Assembly (NCBI GenBank): GCA_002441005.1
Contig: DJWO01000006.1
Span: 1 to 64,000, forward strand
DNA from: Candidatus Aminicenantes bacterium UBA6228
GTDB taxonomy: Bacteria > Acidobacteriota > Aminicenantia > Aminicenantales > Saccharicenantaceae
Reading direction: 5' to 3'
Length of the DNA: 64,000 nt
A program made the translations under genes and the position numbers. A model generated the notes under the pieces. That model saw only the letters and a program-made list of their open reading frames with translations, had not been told where the DNA came from and did not search any database. Shown here in pieces: positions 43,134 to 51,452 of the stretch (position 1 is its first letter; each line of letters starts with the position of its first letter).

Positions 43134-44062
43134 TGTTCTACCCCTCCTGACACGATTCTTAAATATAGCTCTTCAATAGTTAAGGCCAAAGATCTCATTT
43201 CGAGCAGGCCCAGCTGCTTGTCCAGACAAAATTTGATTACCTCTTCCCGGCGGTCAGTATTTCTGTCCCACTCTAATCTGATTTCCTCTCCCTCCTGGGC
43301 GGCGCCGTCTATCCCGGGCAATTGCCGGAAAAGATTCAAAATTTCGTTGTCGATTTTTTTAAGCCGGAGATAAACACCATCTTTCTCCCGGTAAGCTGAG
43401 GTTAATTCATCCAGGCGGCCGGCTGACATCAATTGGCCTTCATTGATAATAACTACACCGTCACAAACCTGAGTGACCTCGGCCAGGATATGAGTGGAGA
43501 GCAGGACGGTATGTTCACCGCGAAGAGATTTAATGAGCTGCCGGATTTCAACGATTTGAGCCGGGTCAAGGCCAATAGTTGGCTCATCCAGAATGATAAC
43601 TTTGGGATTGTGGATGAGCGCCTGGGCCAGACCCAGACGCTGGCGATAGCCGCGGGAAATATTCTTAATCAGCCTTTTTCTAACCGCGGCTAAACCGCTA
43701 ATTTCTATGGCCCGGTCAATAGCTGCTTTTTTTCTGGTTTTTGGCACCTGTTTAATCTCAGCCACAAAACTCAGATAGGCTTCGACGGTCATTTCCGGAT
43801 ACAAAGGGACTGTTTCAGGTAGATAACCAATTTCTTTTTTGACTTCTTCGGCTTGCTCAAAAACATCATAGCCAGCTACCGCTGCTTTCCCGCTGGTCGC
43901 TGGCAGAAAGCCGGTCAGAATTCTCATGGTTGTCGTCTTGCCGGCCGCATTAGGCCCGAGCAAGCCCCAGATCTGGCCCGACTCAACCTTGAAACTGAGA
44001 TCTTTGACCGCTACCAGATCGCCATATTTCTTTTGCAGGTGTTCAGTCTCTATCATTGGCAC
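43130..44062 (-). CDS. ABC transporter ATP-binding protein, GldA-like
   Basis: A 310-residue ATPase: Walker A GPNAAGKTTTM near residue 36, Q-loop region GYLPETVPLYPEMTV, signature NISRGYRQRLGLAQAL (SRGYR variant of LSGGQ), Walker B VIILDEPTIGLDP and the His switch STHIL. The C-terminal 90 residues form the extra regulatory domain common to ABC-2 exporters. AGGAGG lies 6 bases before the ATG. First gene of a four-gene run encoding ATPase, permease, GldG-like and DUF4340 proteins. Confidence 0.92.
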   Translation of the reverse strand: MPMIETEHLQKKYGDLVAVKDLSFKVESGQIWGLLGPNAAGKTTTMRILTGFLPATSGKAAVAGYDVFEQAEEVKKEIGYLPETVPLYPEMTVEAYLSFVAEIKQVPKTRKKAAIDRAIEISGLAAVRKRLIKNISRGYRQRLGLAQALIHNPKVIILDEPTIGLDPAQIVEIRQLIKSLRGEHTVLLSTHILAEVTQVCDGVVIINEGQLMSAGRLDELTSAYREKDGVYLRLKKIDNEILNLFRQLPGIDGAAQEGEEIRLEWDRNTDRREEVIKFCLDKQLGLLEMRSLALTIEELYLRIVSGGVEQ

Positions 44063-44113
44063 CTCCTCTCTAATCTCAATAATCTTATAAATAATTCTAA
44101 ATGAAGAAAAAAG

Positions 44114-46051
44114 TTACATTTTATCCGGGACTTGAATTCCCAGGAGCCCCAGAGCCTGGTTGAGCCTTTGATGAGCGAAATAGATGGTTTTCAATCTGAA
44201 GGTTTTGAGCTCTTCATCTTTCTCGGCCAGGACCGGATAACGGTGATAATAGCCATTTATTTTCTGACAGAGGTTAAAAGTAAACTTAGCCAGACCGGCA
44301 AATTCCAGGGTGGCAATGGCTCGCAAAACTTCTTCATCCAGTGAGGATCCATAGACCATGAGTTCCCAGAAGTCGCGGGCTTCTTCGGGCTTCAACTGAC
44401 TCAGATCAAATTGACTGTCAGCTACTCTGGTCAATAATTCCTGGCTATTGCAGCCTGTTTTCTCCTCAAATTTCCGAAAGATGCTTTTCAGCCTGACCGC
44501 CGTATACTGGAGGTAAGGGCCGGTTTCTCCCTCAAAATTCAAAGCCTCATCAAAATCAAAGACGATCAGGGAATTCCTGGCATATTTCAGCATAAAATAC
44601 CTGACTGCTGCCCCGGCAATCTGACTGGCTATTTGCTTTTTAGCCGAATCTTCAAGCTCTGGATTTCTTTTGGCCACCTCAGCCAGGGCTTTTTCTTCCA
44701 ACCTGTCTATTAAATCATCAGCCTTAACCCCGATCCCTTTTCGGCCTGAGACTTCAAGAAAAGACCGGTCTTTGTCCTCAGCGGACAGCTCCACTTTAAT
44801 TTCTGATAGGCTGGCGTGCGACAGAGCGACCATCTCGTAGGAGAAATGGATTGATTTGGAGGCTTCCTGTTCATAGCCGAGTGCCTTGAGCCCCTGGACA
44901 ACAACTTTCTGGAGGTAAGACTGACGGACATCAATCACATTGTAAACCTGACTGCCTCCGCCAAAATGAACATCATAGCCGGTTGGCTGGCCAGAGGAAA
45001 TCCAGATGGGGCGAGGGGCGTCCTGGTCAAATGGCTCATAATAGAAATCCTGACCGAGCAGGCCAAATTTCCAGAGCTGATAGGCAATATCCTTGCCCAC
45101 ATAAGTTACTGTCCCATCTGACCTGACAATAATCTTTTCCCGCTCTTCTTGCCCCTCCAGTTTCATTACCCAGCAGCCGGCTGTTTCACCCTCAGTTGAA
45201 TAATAAATTGCTCCTGCTTCTTTTAACCGGGCAAAAGCCTTTTCCCAGAACTTGAGCTTCAAAATGCTACTTTCGCAAGGCAGGACATCATAGCTAATAT
45301 CCAGCCGGCCCATGGTGGCTAAATGAGCTCGCAAAATCCGCCTGGAAACAAGATAAGCGTAATCAGCTTCGGGCGATTGACCGTGCTCGATTTTTTTTAA
45401 AATTTCTGCTTTCCGGCTGCCGGCTGATTCATGGTCAGCTAAATATCTGGACACCTGGGTGTAAAGGTCCCAGCAGTAATAGTCAAATTTATCCGCCATT
45501 TTTTCCAGTTCAGTCAGGGTCTTTTTCTCGAGCTCAATCAAACCGAAAACCACCTCGACTACCTGGACACCGGTGTCATCAATATAATTCTGCACCTCAA
45601 CCTGTTCACCTTTATGACGGAGGCACCTGGCTAAGGTATCGCCCAGGCAGGCATTACGCAAATGACCGACATGGGCTGCCTTGTTGGGATTAATATTAGT
45701 ATGTTCGACAATAATTTTTTTCTCTCCAGGTTCCAGTCCGCTTTTATTTAAGTTTCTGAATTTTTGGTCAAAGAATGATTGGCGGTCTAAAAAAAGATTA
45801 ATATAACCACCGCCAGCCACTTCGATCCGATTAACTCCTTCCAGTCCGGACAATAATTCTACCGCCCGGGCAGCTATCACCCGGGGATTGGTTTTGAGCT
45901 TCCTGGCTAAAGGAAAAGCTAAGGACAGGGCCAGGTCTCCCAGCTTTTCATCGGGTGTAGTGACCAGCTCGATATCCTCGGCTGTGACCGGCCATTCAGC
46001 CTTAAGCCGGTCAGCAATTTTTTCACGCAGTATCTTTTTGGTCTGGTACAT
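44114..46051 (-). CDS. argS: Arginyl-tRNA synthetase
   Basis: A class I synthetase of 645 residues from the ATG at 46051. It has the N-terminal additional domain, the HIGH-type motif NPNKAAHVGHLRNACLGDTLARCLRH, the catalytic VQNYIDDTGVQVVEV, a KMSKS-like region around VALSHASL, and the C-terminal anticodon-binding domain ending YPVLAEKDEELKTFRLKTIYFAHQRLNQALGLLGI. The long frame from 46078 is not supported because TATAAT lies just 10 bases before the ATG at 46051, so the transcript has almost no leader. The gene is divergent from the gcv operon. Confidence 0.95.
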   Translation of the reverse strand: MYQTKKILREKIADRLKAEWPVTAEDIELVTTPDEKLGDLALSLAFPLARKLKTNPRVIAARAVELLSGLEGVNRIEVAGGGYINLFLDRQSFFDQKFRNLNKSGLEPGEKKIIVEHTNINPNKAAHVGHLRNACLGDTLARCLRHKGEQVEVQNYIDDTGVQVVEVVFGLIELEKKTLTELEKMADKFDYYCWDLYTQVSRYLADHESAGSRKAEILKKIEHGQSPEADYAYLVSRRILRAHLATMGRLDISYDVLPCESSILKLKFWEKAFARLKEAGAIYYSTEGETAGCWVMKLEGQEEREKIIVRSDGTVTYVGKDIAYQLWKFGLLGQDFYYEPFDQDAPRPIWISSGQPTGYDVHFGGGSQVYNVIDVRQSYLQKVVVQGLKALGYEQEASKSIHFSYEMVALSHASLSEIKVELSAEDKDRSFLEVSGRKGIGVKADDLIDRLEEKALAEVAKRNPELEDSAKKQIASQIAGAAVRYFMLKYARNSLIVFDFDEALNFEGETGPYLQYTAVRLKSIFRKFEEKTGCNSQELLTRVADSQFDLSQLKPEEARDFWELMVYGSSLDEEVLRAIATLEFAGLAKFTFNLCQKINGYYHRYPVLAEKDEELKTFRLKTIYFAHQRLNQALGLLGIQVPDKM

Positions 46052-46061
46052 AGTGACTCTA

Positions 46062-46089
46062 ATTATAACAAAATTCACCCAGCTAACAA
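46062..46089 (-). promoter_or_regulatory. argS promoter, nearly leaderless
   Basis: On the minus strand TTGTTA (46089-46084) and TATAAT (46067-46062) are 16 bases apart. The start codon begins 11 bases past the -10 box, leaving a leader of about 3-4 bases and no room for a ribosome-binding site. Confidence 0.6.
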
Positions 46090-46102
46090 GTTGCCCTTTG
46101 AC

Positions 46103-46130
46103 TTGAATTTGAGTATCAATTTGTGATACT
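46103..46130 (+). promoter_or_regulatory. gcv operon promoter overlapped by an operator-like palindrome
   Basis: TTGAAT at 46103-46108 and GATACT at 46125-46130 with a 16-base spacer form a promoter 41 bases before the gcvT start. AGTATCA at 46112-46118 and TGATACT at 46124-46130 are a perfect 7-bp inverted repeat that covers the spacer and the -10 box, a position expected for repression. No glycine-riboswitch-like folding is seen in the short leader. Confidence 0.55.
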
Positions 46131-46171
46131 AAATAAGCTCGTCAAATGTTTTATCTTTGAAAGGAATCAGC

Positions 46172-47266
46172 ATGAAAAAAACCAGGTTAAATCAGGTTCA
46201 TAGAGAAGCCGGTGGACGGCTGATTGAATTTGCCGGCTGGGAAATGCCGGTTGAATACCGCGGCTTAATTGATGAGCATTTAGCGGTCAGAACAAAAGCC
46301 GGCTTATTTGATGTCAGCCATATGGGTGAAATTATGATTGACGGGCCGGAAGCTTTAGCTCTGGTTCAGTATCTTACCCCCAATGATGCCAGTAAGCTTC
46401 TGCCTGGCCAGGTCCAGTATTCTGCCCTGACTACCCCGGAGGGAACCTTTGTTGATGATTTACTGGTTTATTGCCTGGCCGTTCCCGATAAATATTTACT
46501 GGTGGTCAATGCGGCTAACACTGATAAGGACTTTGCCTGGGTTAAAGATAAAGCGGCCAGCTTTAAGGTTAAAGCTACCAATGAAAGCGATCGTTATTCC
46601 CAGCTGGCTCTCCAGGGGCCGCTGGCTCAGGATATACTCCAGCCCCTGACTGAGCTGGATCTCGGCCAGATGAAATCCTTCCACTTTGCCTTTGGCCAGG
46701 TGGCCGGAATTGATTCCTTAGTCTCCCGCACCGGCTATACGGGCGAAGATGGTTTTGAAATCTATACCTTGTCCGAAACGCCGGATGTTATCTGGAAGGC
46801 TATTGTAGCCAGAGGGGAGCCTTTGGGACTCCAGCCGGTTGGGCTGGGAGCCAGGGATACTTTAAGACTTGAAGCCAAGCTGATGCTTTATGGTAATGAC
46901 ATTAGCGATAAGACCACTGTTCTGGAAGCTGATCTCAAATGGATTGTTAAATTTCAGAAAGGAGATTTTCTGGGCAAGGCGGTTCTGGAAAAACAGCTGG
47001 CGGAAGGTCTAAAGAAAAAGCTGGTTGGCTTTGAACTGATTGATAAGGGCATTGCTCGTCCCCATTATCCGGTTTATATTGGCGGGCAAAAGGTATCTGA
47101 AGTCTGCTCTGGCAGTTATGGCCCCTATGTCAAAAAAGCTATTGGCCTGGTTTATTTGCCAATAGAATTTACAGCCATTGGAACTGAACTGGAAATCGGC
47201 ATCCGGGATAAGATGGTTAAGGCCAGGGTTGTTCCCACCCCTTTCTATAAAAGGGAAAAGAAATAA
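46172..47266 (+). CDS. gcvT: Glycine cleavage system T protein (aminomethyltransferase)
   Basis: A 364-residue tetrahydrofolate-dependent aminomethyltransferase. It begins TRLNQVHREAGGRLIEFAGWEMPVEY, with family motifs GLFDVSHMGEI (catalytic region), YTGEDGFEIY, GLGARDTLRLEAKLMLYGNDI (folate-binding) and the C-terminal barrel SGSYGPYVKKAIGLVYLP. The ATG at 46172 has GAAAGGA 7 bases before it. It releases ammonia and transfers the methylene group from the H-protein lipoyl arm to tetrahydrofolate. First gene of gcvT-H-PA-PB. Confidence 0.96.
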   Translation: MKKTRLNQVHREAGGRLIEFAGWEMPVEYRGLIDEHLAVRTKAGLFDVSHMGEIMIDGPEALALVQYLTPNDASKLLPGQVQYSALTTPEGTFVDDLLVYCLAVPDKYLLVVNAANTDKDFAWVKDKAASFKVKATNESDRYSQLALQGPLAQDILQPLTELDLGQMKSFHFAFGQVAGIDSLVSRTGYTGEDGFEIYTLSETPDVIWKAIVARGEPLGLQPVGLGARDTLRLEAKLMLYGNDISDKTTVLEADLKWIVKFQKGDFLGKAVLEKQLAEGLKKKLVGFELIDKGIARPHYPVYIGGQKVSEVCSGSYGPYVKKAIGLVYLPIEFTAIGTELEIGIRDKMVKARVVPTPFYKREKK

Positions 47267-47303
47267 ATTTAATAAAACCAGGAAAAATACAAAGGAGGAA
47301 AGG

Positions 47304-47690
47304 ATGTATCCTGAGAATCTTTATTACAGTCAAGACCATGAATGGTTGAAAGTCGAAGGCGAGGAAGTTGTCCTCGGTATTACTGATTTTGCTCAGAAGC
47401 AGCTGGGCGATATAATCTATGTTGATCTGCCGGCGGCTGGCAAGAGTGTTGAGGCTCATCAGACTATTGCCACAGTTGAATCAGTAAAATCTGTTTCTGA
47501 TGTCTATTCACCGGTGGCTGGAGAGGTCGTTCAAGTCAACCAGGCTCTGGTCCAAACACCGGAGATCGTTAATCGTGATCCGCATGGCCAGGGCTGGATT
47601 TTGAGATTGAAGATAAAGGACAAATCAGAGCTTAGTAAATTAATGAAGGCCGCCGATTACGAACAATTTCTGGAAGGCCAGGAGCATTAA
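47304..47690 (+). CDS. gcvH: Glycine cleavage system H protein
   Basis: A 128-residue lipoyl carrier beginning YPENLYYSQDHEWLKVEGEEVVLGITDFAQKQLGDIIYVDLP. The lipoylation lysine is Lys62 in ESVKSVSDVYSP. AAAGGAGG lies 8 bases before the ATG. It shuttles the aminomethyl group between the P, T and L proteins. The L protein and the lipoylation enzymes are not in this window. A 6-bp hairpin (47696-47711) follows the stop. Confidence 0.97.
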   Translation: MYPENLYYSQDHEWLKVEGEEVVLGITDFAQKQLGDIIYVDLPAAGKSVEAHQTIATVESVKSVSDVYSPVAGEVVQVNQALVQTPEIVNRDPHGQGWILRLKIKDKSELSKLMKAADYEQFLEGQEH

Positions 47691-47695
47691 AATTA

Positions 47696-47711
47696 CCAGC
47701 CAACGGGCTGG
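47696..47711 (+). other. Short intercistronic hairpin between gcvH and gcvPA
   Basis: CCAGCC-AACG-GGCTGG is a perfect 6-bp GC-rich stem with a four-base loop, 6 bases after the gcvH stop. There is no T-run. It may stabilise the upstream mRNA or cause partial termination, giving more H protein than P protein. Confidence 0.45.
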
Positions 47712-47735
47712 CTGGATATTATTACGGGGGAAAAA

Positions 47736-49079
47736 ATGAGTTATATTCCTATCAGTGACCAGGACCGGCAGGAAATGCTGGTCAGGATCGGCCTTGATTC
47801 GGTTGACAAGCTTTTTAGCTCCATCCCGGAGCCCAACCGGCTTAAAAAGCTGCTCAATTTGCCAGCCGCCAAATCAGAGCCAGAGCTTCTGGCTTATTTT
47901 GAAGAGAAAAGCCAGAAAAACAACTATAATCAGTATCTCTCTTTTCTGGGGGGAGGGGCTTATGATCATTTTATACCGGCGGTGGTTGACTATCTGAGTT
48001 CAAGGGGTGAATTTCTGTCACCTTACACCCCTTATCAGCCCGAGATCAGCCAGGGAACTCTTCAGGTTATCTTTGAATTTCAGACACTTATCTGCCAGCT
48101 GACCGGCCTGGAAATTGCAAATGCCTCCCTTTATGATGGAGCCACCGGTGCAGCCGAAGCTGTCTTGATGGCCCACCGGGCTAAAGAAAAAAACAGATTG
48201 CTGGTAGCCTCGACAGTTAATCCCCAGTACCGGCAGGTAATTTATACTTATGGCAAAAACCTGGGCCTTGAAATTATTGAACTGCCCTGCGACCAGCAAG
48301 GACGGGTTGAACCAAAGGGGCTGGAGGCGGCCTTAAACCAGGAAACCGCGGTTCTACTCTGCCAGTCACCTAATTATTTTGGGGTAATAGAGGACATTAA
48401 AAGTTTAGCGGAAGCTGTCCACCAGAAAGGAGCCATGCTGGCTGTGGTTATCTCTGAGCCTCTATCATTGGCTTTACTGGAAACACCAGGAAAATTAGGA
48501 GCGGATATTGTCACCGGCGAAGGCCAGTCTTTTGGGCTGCCTTTAAGTTATGGCGGTCCTTATCTGGGATTTATGGCCTGTAGAAAAGAATTTGTCCGGC
48601 AGTTGCCGGGCAGGATTGTCGGTCAGACGGTTGATGTTGATGGACGCCGCGGCTTTGTTCTGACACTTTCCACCAGGGAACAGCACATCAGACGGGAAAA
48701 AGCCACTTCCAATATCTGCACCAATGAGGGACACTGTGCCCTCCGGGCGACCATCTATCTTGAAACGCTTGGCCGGAAAGGCCTGAAAGAACTGGCCTGG
48801 TTTAATGCCCAGAAAGCGGCTTATGCCCGGGAGCAACTGACCACAACCCCTGGTGTTAAATCAAAATTCAGCGGCGAAGTTTTTAATGAATTTGTTCTGG
48901 AGTTTCCTCAGAGCTTTGAAGATATCAATCAGAAGCTTAAAGCCAGAGGAATTCTGGGTGGGATCGGATTGAAAGATTTTCCGGGCCTGGACAATTGTGC
49001 TCTGGTTACAGTAACTGAAAAGCACAGCCAGGAAAAGATTGATCTTTATGCCCGGACACTGAAGGAGGTGTTGAGATGA
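47736..49079 (+). CDS. gcvPA: Glycine dehydrogenase (decarboxylating) subunit 1
   Basis: A 447-residue N-terminal half-type P protein. Family motifs: LSFLGGGAYDHFIPAVVDYLSSRGEF, SPYTPYQPEISQGTLQVIFEFQTLICQLTGLEIANASLYDGATGAAEA, and QHIRREKATSNICTNEG. Together with subunit 2 it forms the PLP-dependent decarboxylase of the glycine cleavage complex; the split form is common in anaerobes and archaea. It overlaps gcvPB by 4 bases (ATGA). Confidence 0.96.
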   Translation: MSYIPISDQDRQEMLVRIGLDSVDKLFSSIPEPNRLKKLLNLPAAKSEPELLAYFEEKSQKNNYNQYLSFLGGGAYDHFIPAVVDYLSSRGEFLSPYTPYQPEISQGTLQVIFEFQTLICQLTGLEIANASLYDGATGAAEAVLMAHRAKEKNRLLVASTVNPQYRQVIYTYGKNLGLEIIELPCDQQGRVEPKGLEAALNQETAVLLCQSPNYFGVIEDIKSLAEAVHQKGAMLAVVISEPLSLALLETPGKLGADIVTGEGQSFGLPLSYGGPYLGFMACRKEFVRQLPGRIVGQTVDVDGRRGFVLTLSTREQHIRREKATSNICTNEGHCALRATIYLETLGRKGLKELAWFNAQKAAYAREQLTTTPGVKSKFSGEVFNEFVLEFPQSFEDINQKLKARGILGGIGLKDFPGLDNCALVTVTEKHSQEKIDLYARTLKEVLR

Positions 49080-50527
49080 CCAAGGTCAGTCGCGAACCGC
49101 TCATTTTCGAAATAAGTTCAGCTGGCAAGACAGCCTTTAAACTGCCGGCCCTGGATGTCCCTGAGAAGAAGGATCTCCTCGCTGGCGTTCCCCTCAGAAC
49201 AGATATTGAGAATTTTCCCGAAGTTTCAGAACCGGAGATAGCCCGTCATTTTACCCGTCTGTCCCAGACCAATTATTGTGTTGATATAGGGATTTATCCC
49301 TTGGGCTCCTGCACGATGAAATACAATCCCAAGATCAATGAAAAGATAGCTTCACTCCCGGGTTTGACTCAAACTCATCCTCTGGCTCCGGAAGAACTGG
49401 TCCAGGGAAATCTCGAACTGATGAAAATGCTGGAAAAGCTGCTACTCGAGATTACTGGCCTGGAAGCCATTACTCTTCAGCCTGCAGCCGGTGCTCATGG
49501 GGAGTTAACCGGTATGATGCTGATCAGAGCCTATCATCAAGCCCAGGGTAATCCGAGAAAATATGTCCTCATTCCAGACTCGGCTCATGGTACCAATCCT
49601 TCTTCGGCTCATATCTGCGGCTATACCGTTAAGGAAATAAAATCCAATGAACGAGGGACTGTCTCGGTTGAAGATCTGACCAGACTGATGGATGAAGACG
49701 TGGCCGCTCTGATGCTGACCAATCCCAATACTCTTGGAGTTTTTGAATCAGATATCTGTCAGATTGCTGATATCGTTCATTCCAGGGGCGGATTTCTTTA
49801 CATGGATGGGGCCAATTTGAACGCCTTAGCTGGCATCACCAGGCCTGGCGATTTAAAAGTTGATGTGATGCACCTCAATCTGCACAAGACTTTCTCCACT
49901 CCTCATGGCGGGGGAGGGCCAGGAGCCGGGCCGGTGGCCGTTAAAAAAATTCTGGAGCCATTTCTGCCCGTTCCGGTGATTGAAGAGAAAAATGGCGTCT
50001 ATCATTTGAATTACAACCGGCCACAGAGCATTGGCCGGGTTAGAAGCTTTTATGGCCAGTTTCTGGTAGCGGTTAAAGCCCTGGCCTATATTTTGAACCT
50101 GGGGCCGGCCGGTCTGAAAGAAATGGCGGAAACGGCTGTGCTTAATTCCAATTACCTCCGGAAAAATCTGGAAGGTCTGTATGAATTAAAATATGATACG
50201 CCGACGCTCCATGAATGTGTTTTTTCTGATAAATACCAGAAAGACTACGGCGTTACCAACCTTGATATTTCCAAGCGGCTGCTGGATTATGGCCTGCATC
50301 CGCCGACCATGTCCTTCCCGCTGATCGTTCATGGAGCCTTGATGATTGAACCGACTGAAACCGAGAGCCGCCGTGACCTTGACCTCTTCATTGAAGCTAT
50401 GAAGGCCATTGCCCGGGAAGCTAAAGAAAATCCTGAACTTCTCAGAACGGCACCCCATATTACCTATGTCCGCCGCTTAGATGAGGTTCTGGCTGCTCGT
50501 AATCCGGTTTTAAGGTGGGAGAAATAA
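49076..50527 (+). CDS. gcvPB: Glycine dehydrogenase (decarboxylating) subunit 2
   Basis: A 483-residue catalytic half. The PLP lysine is Lys271 in HLNLHKTFSTPHGGGGPG, followed by the glycine-rich loop; also SQTNYCVDIGIYPLGSCTMKYNPKINE and LQPAAGAHGELTGMMLIRAYH. It decarboxylates glycine and loads the aminomethyl group on GcvH. The gene begins within the gcvPA stop and is followed after 76 bases by glyQ. Confidence 0.97.
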   Translation: MTKVSREPLIFEISSAGKTAFKLPALDVPEKKDLLAGVPLRTDIENFPEVSEPEIARHFTRLSQTNYCVDIGIYPLGSCTMKYNPKINEKIASLPGLTQTHPLAPEELVQGNLELMKMLEKLLLEITGLEAITLQPAAGAHGELTGMMLIRAYHQAQGNPRKYVLIPDSAHGTNPSSAHICGYTVKEIKSNERGTVSVEDLTRLMDEDVAALMLTNPNTLGVFESDICQIADIVHSRGGFLYMDGANLNALAGITRPGDLKVDVMHLNLHKTFSTPHGGGGPGAGPVAVKKILEPFLPVPVIEEKNGVYHLNYNRPQSIGRVRSFYGQFLVAVKALAYILNLGPAGLKEMAETAVLNSNYLRKNLEGLYELKYDTPTLHECVFSDKYQKDYGVTNLDISKRLLDYGLHPPTMSFPLIVHGALMIEPTETESRRDLDLFIEAMKAIAREAKENPELLRTAPHITYVRRLDEVLAARNPVLRWEK

Positions 50528-50603
50528 ATTATAATTTGTCTTAATTGACGACTGATTAGAATTGCAAGCCCCTCTATGGCTGGTAATTGAAGGAAATAGA
50601 ACG

Positions 50604-51452
50604 ATGAGTATGCAGAGTTTATTCCTCGGATTGTCTGATTTCTGGGCCAAACAGGGCTGTTATCTGGCGCCAACTTATGATCTTGAAGTCGGGGCCGGAA
50701 CCATGACCCCGGATACTTTTTTCCGCGTTCTGGGCCTGAAGCCGTGGCGGGTAGCCTATGTCCAGCCTTCCCGCCGGCCGACCGACGGCCGTTATGGAGA
50801 GAATCCGCACCGGGTTCAGAAACATTTTCAATTTCAGGTGATCATGAAGCCTTCGCCGTTGAATATTCAGAGAATTTACTTAGACAGTCTGGTCTCCTTA
50901 GGGATCAATTTATCCGAGCATGACCTGAGATTTGATGAGGATGACTGGGAGTCGCCGACTATCGGTTCCTGGGGAGTCGGCTGGCAGGTCATGCTGGATG
51001 GTCTGGAAATTACCCAGTTTACCTATTTTCAGCAAGCCGGCGGGCTGGAGCTTTTCCCGGTTTCAGTGGAGATTACCTATGGATTGGAAAGGCTGGAAAT
51101 GTTTCTGGAACAAAAGGATAACATATATAACTTGAAATGGTCGGATGATGTCACCTATCACCACCTCCGCTTTAGAGAAGAAAAGGAATTTTCCATTTAT
51201 AATTTTGAGCAGGCCGATACCAATATGCTGCGGTCTTCTTTCAGCTCAGCTGAAAAAGAGGCTCAACGCCTGATCAGCCAGCAGTTGCTGCTTCCTGCCT
51301 ATGATTATTGCCTGAAATGCTCGCATCTGTTTAATTTACTCGATGCCAGGAAAGCGATCAGTGTGACGGAAAGGGTCAAAATGATTGGTCAGATCAGATC
51401 CTTAGTCAACCAGATCGCCCGCCTCTATGTTGAGCAAGAAGGAGAAAACTGA
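50604..51452 (+). CDS. glyQ: Glycyl-tRNA synthetase alpha subunit
   Basis: A 282-residue catalytic subunit of the alpha2-beta2 enzyme. MSMQSLFLGLSDFWAKQGCYLAPTYDLEVGAGTMTPDTFFRVLG is the standard opening; RPTDGRYGENPHRVQKHFQFQVIMKPSP is the class II motif 2 region and FELTQFTYFQQ-like EITQFTYFQQAGG lies nearer the middle. The ATG at 50604 has AAGGAAATAGA before it; the longer frame has none. Its stop overlaps the glyS start by one base (TGATG). Confidence 0.96.
   Translation: MSMQSLFLGLSDFWAKQGCYLAPTYDLEVGAGTMTPDTFFRVLGLKPWRVAYVQPSRRPTDGRYGENPHRVQKHFQFQVIMKPSPLNIQRIYLDSLVSLGINLSEHDLRFDEDDWESPTIGSWGVGWQVMLDGLEITQFTYFQQAGGLELFPVSVEITYGLERLEMFLEQKDNIYNLKWSDDVTYHHLRFREEKEFSIYNFEQADTNMLRSSFSSAEKEAQRLISQQLLLPAYDYCLKCSHLFNLLDARKAISVTERVKMIGQIRSLVNQIARLYVEQEGEN

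Noticed and set aside
46131..46171. Possible glycine riboswitch upstream of gcvT
   Set aside because: The leader is only about 40 bases, too short for either aptamer, and no conserved core is visible.
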